Source of the DNA: Lates calcarifer
Taxonomy: Eukaryota; Chordata; Actinopteri; Centropomidae
Assembly: GCF_001640805.2 (NCBI RefSeq)
Contig: NC_066856.1
Coordinates: 16,606,116-16,670,115, forward strand
DNA: 64,000 nucleotides
Reading direction: 5' to 3'
Position 1 is the first letter of the stretch. Every line of letters starts with the position of its first letter. The notes beneath the pieces are model-generated. The model saw only the letters and a list, made by a program, of their open reading frames with translations. It did no database searches and had not been told where the DNA came from. The position numbers and the translations under genes were made by a program. Positions 14,308 through 25,605 of this stretch are shown here, one piece after another.

Positions 14308-17300
14308 TCACGTTTGCTTCCCCTGAAAAGATGGGACATTTAACATATACAGGTTAAAATGAAAATAAATATGAATTGCCACATACTCTTTTACCCTCCC
14401 TCTTAAAATATGTAGTTTTAAGGTTGTTTTTCAGATGATATGTTATTTTTTACTTTTGAAAGTTGTATCTTAAATACACATTTTGGTGAGTGCTGAATAG
14501 TTTCTTACCTGGATCACATTTGCTTGAGTTGTTGTTGTTGGAAAACCATCAGGATTTCCAAGAGGGTGCCATATACCTGACCTCTGAAGGGAAAGAGGAC
14601 ATTATTTTGGGAACTTAGAATTATACTTTGATGTATGTATGATGATAAATCTGAAATATAGGATCATTCTATCCACTCTAACTTCACACTCTAAGGTTTA
14701 CATTAGGGAGTTTGTATTATCAGAATTGAAAATGTGCTCTCATTCATCCTCAGTGTGGAGCTCAGCAGAGAGTGAATTCTGAAAGGTAATGTTTAATGTA
14801 CAAAAAATAGATCCAACAAAAGAAAGAAACAAAGACAAACTGAGAAAACTGGGCTTTTGTTTCCCTTGTTTAACCAGGTAAAACTCACTGACATAAAGAC
14901 AATTGAAGGAGACATCTTTGTCATTGGCAAACTCAAAACCTCCCTAATAAATTAAAGATTATATACATTAGGGCTGAAACTAACGGTTATGCTCATTATA
15001 GATTAATCTGGAAATAATTTTCTCGATCAGTTGATTAATCGTTAATTTACCACATCAATGTTCTATCATATATGTCAAAGAAAAAGAAAATCTTCACATT
15101 CAAGAAGCCTTGTGTCACAGATCCACATCCTCCTGCTTTTACTCTCTCCGGCCACAGGGTGGCACTGGCGGGCTCAACAAACTTAAGCTCAGCTACGCAG
15201 CTGCCCAAGGTATCGTAAAATAAACAAAGCAGACAATAAGATAAGACAGCTACAAAGCTGAAGAGCACGGTGAAGTCAGTGACTTTGAGAAAAAGTCTAA
15301 GGATGTGAGTCAGGCGGTGGGACTACTTTAAACTATGGCTGTTTATGGAGCTTATCTTGATGCTAGCTAGTCCCGCGACAGTCATCTCTCCTGAGAAACC
15401 AGGTAAATTACTTGTGTAAATTCTAATTTCAGTGAGCAGTGAATACTTTCTTACCTGGGTCACATTCCCTTCAGTTGTTAGAGGTGGAAAACCATGAGGA
15501 TTTTCAAGACCGTGCCACATACTGGACTGAATGGAAAGAACTTAGTTATCCTTTAATGTATGTATGTATGCTGATAAATCTGAAATATTTACTTTGAAAA
15601 TATGATCATTCTATCCACTCTAAAATCACACTCTAAGGTTTACATTGGGGAGTTTGTATTATCAGAATTTGTCATTCATCATCATCAATGTGGAACTTTT
15701 GAAAGGTAATGTTTAATTTACAAAATAGATTTTTTTAAAGTGTATGTTAGAAACAGGCCTGTGTTCCTGTCCCCCCTATTTATTTATAGCACTATATACC
15801 TCTTATTTTATTTAAACATTCCAGTTGTAATGTCTTCTTTTCCCTTGTTGAACCAGGTAAAAAAAACTCACTGAGAAAAAAAATCAAACATCTTTGCCAT
15901 TATAATACACATTACAAGACAATACACATTAGGGCTGCAACGATTATGTTCATTGTAGGTTAATCTTGAAATTATTATTATTTTTATTTATTATCAGTCG
16001 ATTAATTGCTTTGCTAATAAGAAAAAAATAATTTACCCATTCAACCTACTATTTTATATGACAAAGAAAAAGAGAAAAGCTTCACATTCGAGAAACCAAA
16101 AGACAGTTTTGCTCAAAAAAACGACTAAACGATTTTTGACTATTAAAATTGAAAAATTATTGGTTTCTGCCCCACAGCGCTTCTCCCATCACAGATCCAC
16201 ATCCTCCTGCTTTTACTCTCTCCGGCCACAGGGCGGCACTGGCGGGCTCAACAAACCTAAGCTCAGCTACGCAGCTGCCCAAGGTATCGTAAAATAAACA
16301 AAGCAGACAATAAGATAAGACAGCTACAAAGCTGAAGAGCACGGTGAAGTCAGTGACTTTGAGAAAAAGTTAAAGGATATGAGCCAGGCAGTGGGACTAC
16401 TTTAAACTATGGCTGTTTATGGAGCTTATCTTGATGCTAGCTAGTCCCGCGACAGTCATCTCTCCTGAGAAACCAGGTAAATTACTTTTAACTTGTGTAA
16501 CCTTGTGGTTAATGATGATAAATTCATAAAATCACTTTCTCCTGCTGCCACCTTTGTTACCTACCGGCGGTTTTTTTTCCCAGTTGGCGTTGTGCTCTTT
16601 GTAGCCCACTGAAAATGAAATATACAGCGCTTGAATTAAAAACAAATAACATTCCTAAACTAATGGCACAACATTTGGATGTTTGCATAATGTCCTTTGG
16701 CCTTTTTGTTTACTCTGTTTCTACAATGTCATTGACATTGGATTTCAAACTATGCAGCAAAACAGTTAATCAATAAACCTGTTTCATGTTGGGCTTTTGT
16801 CAGTTAGCTACCTGCTGTGTCTTTCATATATGTCTTGGCTGGATTAAAGGACAAAGCTGGCATTTCTCTGCAAATCCCATAAAAACACTAAAACCAACAA
16901 CGGTTCTGTCAAATCTCAGTACTTTTTAACTTCCCCTTTTGAATTTATTCATTATTTGTCAAAAATGTGTCCCAAGGCTTTTTGGAAAAAATAGACATTT
17001 CAAATGACCTTATATCAAACACATGAACAAATAAAAGAAAGATTTCAGTTGTAATGTCTTCTTTTCCATTGTTTAACTGGGTAAAAAACTCACAATGTTA
17101 AAGAAAATTTCAGGGGACATCTTTGCCATTAATTAAAGCTTATTATGATGCTAGCTAGTTCTGCGACAGTCATCTCTCCTGTGGAACCAGGTAAATTACT
17201 TTTAATTTGTGTAACCTTGTGAGCACTTCTTCAAAAATAATAAAATCACTTTCTCCTGCTGCCACCTTTGTCACCCACCAGCAGTTTTGGTTTCACAGTT

Positions 17301-19312
17301 GGCATTGTACTCTCTGTAGCCCCCTGAAAATGAAATATATAGAAATTGAATTAAAAATAAAATTCCAATCTTAAACCAATGACAAAACATTGGGTGTTTG
17401 CATAATGTCCTTTTGTTTATTATATTCCTGCAATGTCATTACATTAGATTTCAAACAAGGCAGCAAAACAGTCAATCAGTAAATCTGTTTGTGATACTTG
17501 ATATGTTATTTTTTACTTTTGAAAGTCATTTCAAATTCTAATTTCAGTGAGCAGTGAATACTTTCTTACCTGGGTCACATTCCCTTCAGTTGTTAGAGGT
17601 GGAAAACCATGAGGATTTTCAAGACCGTGCCACATACTGGACTGAATGGAAAGAACTTAGTTATCCTTTAATGTATGTATGTATGCTGATAAATCTGAAA
17701 TATTTACTTTGAAAATATGATCATTCTATCCACTCTAAAATCACACTCTAAGGTTTACATTGGGGAGTTTGTATTATCAGAATTTGTCATTCATCATCAT
17801 CAATGTGGAACTTTTGAAAGGTAATGTTTAATTTACAAAATAGATTTTTTTAAAGTGTATGTTAGAAACAGGCCTGTGTTCCTGTCCCCCCTATTTATTT
17901 ATAGCACTATATACCTCTTATTTTATTTAAACATTCCAGTTGTAATGTCTTCTTTTCCCTTGTTGAACCAGGTAAAAAAAACTCACTGAGAAAAAAAATC
18001 AAACATCTTTGCCATTATGATACACATTACAAGACAATACACATTAGGGCTGCAACGATTATGTTCATTGTAGGTTAATCTTGAAATTATTATTATTTTT
18101 ATTTATTATCAGTCGATTAATTGCTTTGCTTATAAGAAAAAAATAATTTACCCATTCAACCTACTATTTTATATGACAGAGAAAAAGAGAAAAGCTTCAC
18201 ATTCGAGAAACCAGAAAACAGTTTTGCTCAAAAAAACGACTAAACGATTTTTGATTATTAAAATTGAAAAATTATTGGTTTCTGCTTCTCCCATCACAGA
18301 TCCACATCCTCCTGCTTTTACTCTCTCCGGCCACAGGGCGGCACTGGGGGGCTCAACAAACCTAAGCTCAGCTACGCAGCTGCCCAAGGTATCGTAAAAT
18401 AAACAAAGCAGACAATAAGATAAGACAGCTACAAAGCTGAAGAGCACGGTGAAGTCAGTGACTTTGAGAAAAAGTCTAAGGATGTGAGTCAGGCGGTGGG
18501 ACTACTTTAAACTATGGCTGTTTATGGAGCTTATCTTGATGCTAGCTAGTCCCGCGACAGTCATCTCTCCTGAGAAACCAGGTAAATTACTTTTAACTTG
18601 TGTAACCTTGTGAGCACTTTCATGATAAATTCATAAAATCACTTTCTCCTGCTGCCACCTTTGTTACCTACCGGTGTTTGAGTCGGTGCTGTGTCCCCTG
18701 TAGCCCACTGAAAATGAAATATACAGCACTTGAGTTAAAAACAAATAACATTCCTAAACTAATGGCACAACATTTGGATGTTTGCATAATGTTCTTTGGC
18801 CTTTTTGTTTACTCTGTTTCTGTAATGTCATTGACATTGGATTTCAAACTAAGCAGCAAAACAGTTAATCAATAAACCTGTTTCATGAAGTCAGTGTCAG
18901 TATGATACATGCCTCAGCTTATTAACTGATGATTCTTGGGGAAAAAATACAACTAACTTGTTTCATTTAAGTCAGAATCTGGCTCTACAACCTCTGTTTA
19001 CATTCAGGTGTTAGCTCAGCAGTTGTACTAAAATGTTGAATGTGCAGCACACTAAATACCATCTGAAAGACTAATGTAGACTTTGCTTCAGTCCCAGCTT
19101 TAGGTAACACAAATCAATTAAGAGGCAAAGAGCACAACTTTATTTAGCAGGTCAAAGTAATAAAACATAAAACCTTCAGATAATTAACTGTAGGTTAATT
19201 AATTATCCATTAAAGATGTTTCCTCTTTTCAGTAGATCTCAAAAATCTTACCACACAGTCTTACCGAGGCTGTGAGAATCAGTCCCACCAAACATAGTGC
19301 CAGTCCTCTCAT
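14308..19312 (-). CDS. S2: small secreted modular protein with extra cassettes
   Basis: The exons on the minus strand are A 19265-19312, B1 18672-18707, D1 17570-17641, B2 17279-17323, B3 16565-16608, D1' 15455-15526, D2 14509-14583 and E 14308-14322. A gives the same signal peptide as S1. B1 is WATGDTAPTQTP. D1 and D1' both encode SSMWHGLENPHGFPPL, then TTEGNVTQ. B2 is GATESTMPTVKPKLL. D2 contains RSGIWHPLGNPDGFP. E is GKQT and a stop. B3 is 44 bases instead of 45, a one-base loss in a T/C run, so its inclusion shifts the frame. Skipping it gives about 120 residues in frame. D1' sits in a roughly 1.08 kb internal copy of the D1 region. No known domain is seen. This is either the largest member or a partly broken one. 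Confidence 0.5.
14966..15402. repeat. Intronic transposon-derived repeat, copy 2
   Basis: It starts with TTAGGGCTGAAACTAACGG and ends near TCATCTCTCCTGAGAAACC. On the minus strand 15047-15268 is an open frame with a hydrophobic start (MLFSFVAVLSYCLLCLFYD). It recurs in the other copies and is more likely a property of the element than a gene. Confidence 0.6.
15928..16476. repeat. Intronic transposon-derived repeat, copy 3
   Basis: It starts with TTAGGGCTGCAACGATTATG and includes the conserved block CCACATCCTCCTGCTTTTAC. It lies inside the internally duplicated part of S2 and closely matches copy 4. Confidence 0.6.
18043..18576. repeat. Intronic transposon-derived repeat, copy 4
   Basis: It has the same structure as copy 3, in the S2 intron between B1 and D1. 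It was probably the template of copy 3 through the internal duplication. Confidence 0.6.
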
Positions 19313-19344
19313 CTTGAACACATATAAGCCTCTAATGCTCATAC

Positions 19345-19380
19345 ACTTATTTTATAGTGTTCATGTCAGTAGGTGGAGTC
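19345..19380 (-). promoter_or_regulatory. S2 core promoter with TATA box
   Basis: Identical to the S1 block: TATAAAATAAGT preceded by CTCCACCTACTGACATGAAC on the minus strand, about 35-70 bases before the start codon. Confidence 0.6.
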
Positions 19381-19742
19381 TGCTGCACTTCTGCACTGTA
19401 GCAGTTTTTAAGCTTCAGTTCTAGTTTAATATCAAAGTCCAATTTAGTATATTTGTCTGCAAATATTAAAATTGTTTACTCCAGCAAAGTCCACCTGCTG
19501 TTTGGTGTCATTTCTGAGCAGTGTTGTGCTCACATTTTGCCACTGGAGGTAAAAGACATCACACTTTGAATAAAAAAAGAAAAAAGAAAAAGGAAGATAA
19601 AAACCATTCTATAACTAAAAGTGTAATTAAAGTTTTTTTTTTTCTCATGTGACAGCATTCTTTCGATAACAAATGCTTTACTGTGGAATATTTTCCTGGT
19701 GAATAGTGAACATAGTGAAAAATGTCCATTGTAATTTCCCCA

Positions 19743-19925
19743 GGCCCATGGTGACGTCTCCAGATTCCTTGTTTTGTCTGAGCATCAATCCAACACCCAA
19801 AGGTATTCACTTTACTATCACATATCTCAAAGAAATGCAGCAAATCCTCATATTTGAGAAGCTAAGGTTTAAACAACGTGTGGCATTTTTGATTGGGGGG
19901 AAAAAAAGACAAAAATAATTGTCAA
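19743..19925. repeat. Internal fragment of the common fish element, copy 2
   Basis: Near-identical to 13553-13735. It was duplicated together with the S-gene spacer. Confidence 0.5.
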
Positions 19926-20499
19926 ATAAATGCTGACAAATTTTCTGTCAGCACTACTGTAATGAAAAGAGAAGATACTAACACAAATATTAAGTTGTCC
20001 TTGTAAATGATGTCATGTTTCAATCTTTTAACTTGATATAGGTATCTGTATACAGTGTGCTTCCAGAAAATTGAAATTTTGGACTTCTTTCAGTAGTTTA
20101 GTTTAAAAGTTAATTTTATTGTTGGGCTTTTGTCAGTTAGCTACCTGCTGCCTCTTTCATAAATGTCTTGGCTGGATTAAAGGACAAAGCTGGCATTTCT
20201 CTGTACTTTTGTAAATACCAGCAAATCCCATAAAAACACTAAAACCAACAACTGTTCTGTCAAATCTCAATACTTTTTAACTTCCCCTTTTGAATTTATT
20301 CACCATTTGTCAAAAATGTGTCCCAAGGCTTTTTGGAAAAAAAATTCAAATGACCTTATACCAAACACATGAACAAATAAAAGAAACTTTTCTCACACAA
20401 CCGACTTAAAATGTTTATTTGAAGGAGGCAGTAACACCAGCAGAGTAATGAAATGGTCATTTCAGCCATCTGTTGAGCTCCTCTGCTGTGTGTCTTCTA

Positions 20500-23400
20500 T
20501 CACGTTTGCTTCCCCTGAAAAGATGGGACATTTAACATATACAGGTTAAAATGAAAATAAATATGAATTGCCACATACTCTTTTACCCTCCCTCTTAAAA
20601 TATGTAGTTTTAAGGTTGTTTTTCAGATGATATGTTATTTTTTACTTTTGAAAGTTGTATCTTAAATACAAATTTTGGTGAGTGCTGAATAGTTTCTTAC
20701 CTGGATCACATTTGCTTGAGTTGTTGTTGTTAGAAAACCATCAGGATTTCCAAGAGGGTGCCATATACCTGACCTCTGAAGGGAAAGAGGACATTATTTT
20801 GGGAACTTAGAATTATACTTTGATGTATGTATGATGATAAATCTGAAATATAGGATCATTCTATCCACTCTAACTTCACACTCTAAGGTTTACATTAGGG
20901 AGTTTGTATTATCAGAATTGAAAATGTGCTCTCATTCATCCTCAGTGTGGAGCTCAGCAGAGAGTGAATTCTGAAAGGTAATGTTTAATGTACAAAAAAT
21001 AGATCCAACAAAAGAAAGAAACAAAGACAAACTGAGAAAACTGGGCTTTTGTTTCCCTTGTTTAACCAGGTAAAACTCACTGACATAAAGACAATTGAAG
21101 GAGACATCTTTGTCATTGGCAAACTCAAAACCTCCCTAATAAATTAAAGATTATATACATTAGGGCTGAAACTAACGGTTATGCTCATTATAGATTAATC
21201 TGGAAATAATTTTCTCGATCAGTTGATTAATCGTTAATTTACCACATCAATGTTCTATCATATATGTCAAAGAAAAAGAAAATCTTCACATTCAAGAAGC
21301 CTTGTGTCACAGATCCACATCCTCCTGCTTTTACTCTCTCCGGCCACAGGGCGGCACTGGCGGGCTCAACAAACTTAAGCTCAGCTACGCAGCTGCCCAA
21401 GGTATCGTAAAATAAACAAAGCAGACAATAAGATAAGACAGCTACAAAGCTGAAGAGCACGGTGAAGTCAGTGACTTTGAGAAAAAGTCTAAGGATATGA
21501 GCCAGGCAGTGGGACTACTTTAAACTATGGCTGTTTATGGAGCTTATCTTGATGCTAGCTAGTCCCGTGACAGTCATCTCTCCTGAGAAACCAGGTAAAT
21601 TACTTTTAACTTGTGTAACCTTGTGGTTAATGATGATAAATTCATAAAATCACTTTCTCCTGCTGCCACCTTTGTCACCTACCGGCGGTTTTTTTCCCCC
21701 AGTTGGCGTTGTGCTCTTTGTAGCCAACTGAAAATGAAATATACAGCGCTTGAATTAAAAACAAATAACATTCCTAAACTAATGGCACATTTGGATGTTT
21801 GCATAACGTCCTTTGGCCTTTTTGTTTACTCTGTTTCTACAATGTCATTGACATTGGATTTCAAACTATGCAGCAAAACAGTTAATCAATAAACCTGTTT
21901 CATGTTGGGCTTTTGTCAGTTAGCTACCTGCTGTGTCTTTCATATATGTCTTGGCTGGATTAAAGGACAAAGCTGGCATTTCTCTGCAAATCCCATAAAA
22001 ACACTAAAACCAACAACGGTTCTGTCAAATCTCAGTACTTTTTAACTTCCCCTTTTGAATTTATTCATTATTTGTCAAAAATGTGTCCCAAGGCTTTTTG
22101 GAAAAAATAGACATTTCAAATGACCTTATATCAAACACATGAACAAATAAAAGAAATTTTTCTCACACAACAGACTACCTGTCATCTGAAGGGAAAGATT
22201 TCAGTTGTAATGTCTTCTTTTCCATTGTTTAACTGGGTAAAAAACTCACAATGTTAAAGAAAATTTCAGGGGACATCTTTGCCATTAATTAAAGCTTATT
22301 ATGATGCTAGCTAGTTCTGCGACAGTCATCTCTCCTGTGGAACCAGGTAAATTACTTTTAATTTGTGTAACCTTGTGAGCACTTCTTCAAAAATAATAAA
22401 ATCACTTTCTCCTGCTGCCACCTTTGTCACCCACCAGCAGTTTTGGTTTCACAGTTGGCATTGTACTCTCTGTAGCCCCCTGAAAATGAAATATATAGCA
22501 ATTGAATTAAAAACAAAATTCCAATCCTAAACCAATGACAAAACATTGGGTGTTTGCATAATGTCCTTTTTGTTTATTATATTCCTGCAATGTCATTACA
22601 TTAGATTTCAAACAAGGCAGCAAAACAGTCAATCAGTAAATCTGTTTGTGATACTTGATATGTTATTTTTTACTTTTGAAAGTCATTTCAAATTCTAATT
22701 TCAGTGAGCAGTGAATACTTTCTTACCTGGGTCACATTCCCTTCAGTTGTTAGAGGTGGAAAACCATGAGGATTTTCAAGACCGTGCCACACACTGGACT
22801 GAATGGAAAGAACTTAGTTATCCTTTAATGTATGTATGTATGCTGATAAATCTGAAATATTTACTTTGAAAATATGATAATTCTATCCACTCTAAAATCA
22901 CACTCTAAGGTTTACATTGGGGAGTTTGTATCATCAGAATTTGTCATTCATCATCATCAATGTGGAACTTTTGAAAGGTAATGTTTAATTTACAAAATAG
23001 ATTTTTTTTAAAGTGTATGTTAGAAACAGGCCTGTGTTCCTGTCCCCCCTATTTATTTATAGCACTATATATCTCTTATTTTATTTAAACAGTTGTAATG
23101 TCTTCTTTTCCCTTGTTGAACCAGGTAAAAAAAAACTCACTGAGAAAAAAAATCAAACATCTTTGCCATTATAATACACATTACAAGACAATACACATTA
23201 GGGCTGCAACGATTATGTTCATTGTAGGTTAATCTTGAAATTATTATTATTATTATTTATTATCAGTCGATTAATTGCTTTGCTTATAAGAAAAAAATAA
23301 TTTACCCATTCAACCTACTATTTTATATGACAAAGAAAAACAGAAAAGCTTCACATTCGAGAAACCAAAAGACAGTTTTGCTCAAAAAAATGACTAAACG

Positions 23401-24421
23401 ATTTTTGATTATTAAAATTGAAAAATTATTGGTTTCTGCCCCACAGCGCTTCTCCCATCACAGATCCACATCCTCCTGCTTTTAGTCTCTCCGGCCACAG
23501 GGCGGCACTGGCGGGCTCAACAAACCTAAGCTCAGCTACGCAGCTGCCCAAGGTATCGTAAAATAAACAAAGCAGACAATAAGATAAGACAGCTACAAAG
23601 CTGAAGAGCACGGTGAAGTCAGTGACTTTGAGAAAAAGTTAAAGGATATGAGTCAGGCAGTGGGACTACTTTAAACTATGGCTGTTTATGGAGCTTATCT
23701 TGATGCTAGCTAGTCCCGCGACAGTCATCTCTCCTGAGAAACCAGGTAAATTACTTTTAACTTGTGTAACCTTGTGAGCACTTTCATGATAAATTCATAA
23801 AATCACTTTCTCCTGCTGCCACCTTTGTTACCTACCGGTGTTTGAGTCGGTGCTGTGTCCCCTGTAGCCCACTGAAAATGAAATATACAGCGCTTGAATT
23901 AAAAACAAATAACATTCCTAAACTAATGGCACATTTGGATGTTTGCATAATGTCCTTTGGCCTTTTTGTTTTTCTGTTTCTGCAATGTCATTGACATTGG
24001 ATTTCAAACTAAGCAGCAAAACAGTTAATCAATAAACCTGTTTCATAGAGTCAGTGTCAGTATGATATATACCTCAGCCTATTCATTGATGATTCCTGGG
24101 GAAAAAATACAACTAAATTCTTAAGTCAGAGTTGCTAAATTTAAAGTTAGTTAGTTTAAGTCTGGTTCTACAAATGTTTAACACTTAGTTGAGCAATTGT
24201 AACGTAAATACAGCATACTAATTCAACATCTGAAATACTAATATAGACTTTGCTTCAGTCCCAGCTTTAGGTAACACACATCAACTAAGAGATTTATTTT
24301 AACCTAATTATTCTAATCAATTAAACATGTTTACTTTTCAGTAGATCTCAAAAATCTTATCACACAGTCTTACCGAGGCTGTGAGAATCAGTCCCACCAA
24401 ACATAGTGCCAGTCCTCTCAT
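20500..24421 (-). CDS. S3: small secreted modular protein, most complete of its subfamily
   Basis: The exons on the minus strand are A 24374-24421, B1 23836-23871, D1 22727-22798, B2 22435-22479, B3 21683-21727, D2 20701-20775 and E 20500-20514. Every length is a multiple of three. The full reading is about 111 residues. Signal peptide MRGLALCLVGLILTAS, WATGDTAPTQTP, a D block beginning SSVWHGLENPHGFPPL and ending GNVTQ, GATESTMPTVKPKLL, LATKSTTPTGGKKPP, a second D block with IWHPLGNPDGF, then GKQT and a stop. The mature part has no cysteine, one clear sequon (NVT), and many Thr, Pro and Ser residues that could carry O-glycans. It matches S2 almost base for base outside the extra S2 segment. 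No homology to a named family is recognised. This is the cleanest reference model for S1-S3. Confidence 0.6.
21160..21595. repeat. Intronic transposon-derived repeat, copy 5
   Basis: It corresponds to copy 2 in the duplicated unit. The minus-strand hydrophobic open frame lies at 21239-21460. Confidence 0.6.
23198..23744. repeat. Intronic transposon-derived repeat, copy 6
   Basis: It corresponds to copy 4 in the duplicated unit, in the S3 intron between B1 and D1. Confidence 0.6.
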
Positions 24422-24453
24422 CTTGAACACATATAAGCCTCTAATGCTCATAC

Positions 24454-24489
24454 ACTTATTTTATAGTGTTCATGTCAGTAGGTGGAGTC
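24454..24489 (-). promoter_or_regulatory. S3 core promoter with TATA box
   Basis: The same TATAAAATAAGT box and upstream CTCCACCTACTGACATGAAC block as S1 and S2, at the same distance from the start codon. Confidence 0.6.
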
Positions 24490-25605
24490 TGCTGCACTTC
24501 TGCACTGTAGCAGTTTTTAAGCTTCAGTTCTAGTTTAATATCAAAGTCCAATTTAATATATTTGTCTGCAAATTAAATTGTTTACTCCAGCAAAGTCCAC
24601 CTGCTGTTTGGTGTCATTTCTGAGCAGTGTTGTGCTTACATTTTGCCACTGGAGGTAAAAGGCATCACACCCAGAGTTTTAAAAAAGCACCGCTCCAATG
24701 AAAAGAGAAAACACTCACACAAATATAAAGTGGTTGAAATGGATATCTTGAGCTTCTAGGACAAAGACATTTTGGACTTCTTTCAGTAGCTTAAATCTCA
24801 ATAATATGGTTAAGCCTTTGTCAATCATCTACCTGCTGGCCCTTTCATAAATGTCTTGGCTTGTTTTTAGGACAGAGCTGGCATTTTTCTGTACTTTTGT
24901 AAATATTAGCAAATCCTATGAAAAGACCAAAACCAAGAACTCTTTTCTGATCTCTCAATACTTTTTGACTTCCTCTCTGCACTCCCCAAGCAATTGTTTT
25001 CCTAATCATGATGCAGATTTTTTTAGTTAACATTAGTAAACATTTTATTTAAATAAAATTTTCAAAATCTTTTTTTCCTTAAAAAAACTGGCACTGTAAT
25101 TTTTAGCAGATGTAACTAAAACTAAGCTACAGTGCCCGTTGTTCATGGTAATGAGGGAACATGTGGTCCAGTGCAACAATGTGATTCACTGATGTGTTTT
25201 CAATAGATTTTGGACAATCATGATGTTTTACGGTTTATAGCAGTAAGCTATATCAGGCTTGTTAGTGCAATCATTGTCAGTTTTGGTCTTTTGACAGGTT
25301 TTTGTTTGAAATGAGAAAAGATATCTATTGCTGGTCTCCTTCCTTTCATTATTGTGTTTTATCTCTTTGCCAGAGACGACGTTAGCTTTGTAAAAAAAAA
25401 AAAAAAAAAATCATGGATAAATTATTAAGACTGAGCTCTTCTCTGGGGAAAGAAACCAAATTAGGAAATGTTAACAAAACAGTTTTTTTAAAATGTTTAA
25501 TAAAAGAAGTATTGGCAGAGCGATTAAATTGCATAATGGTTCCTCCATTAGGACTTCTCATGTGTTTTCGTCTGTTGACTTGAGCTCTCTGCCATGTGTC
25601 CTCTT

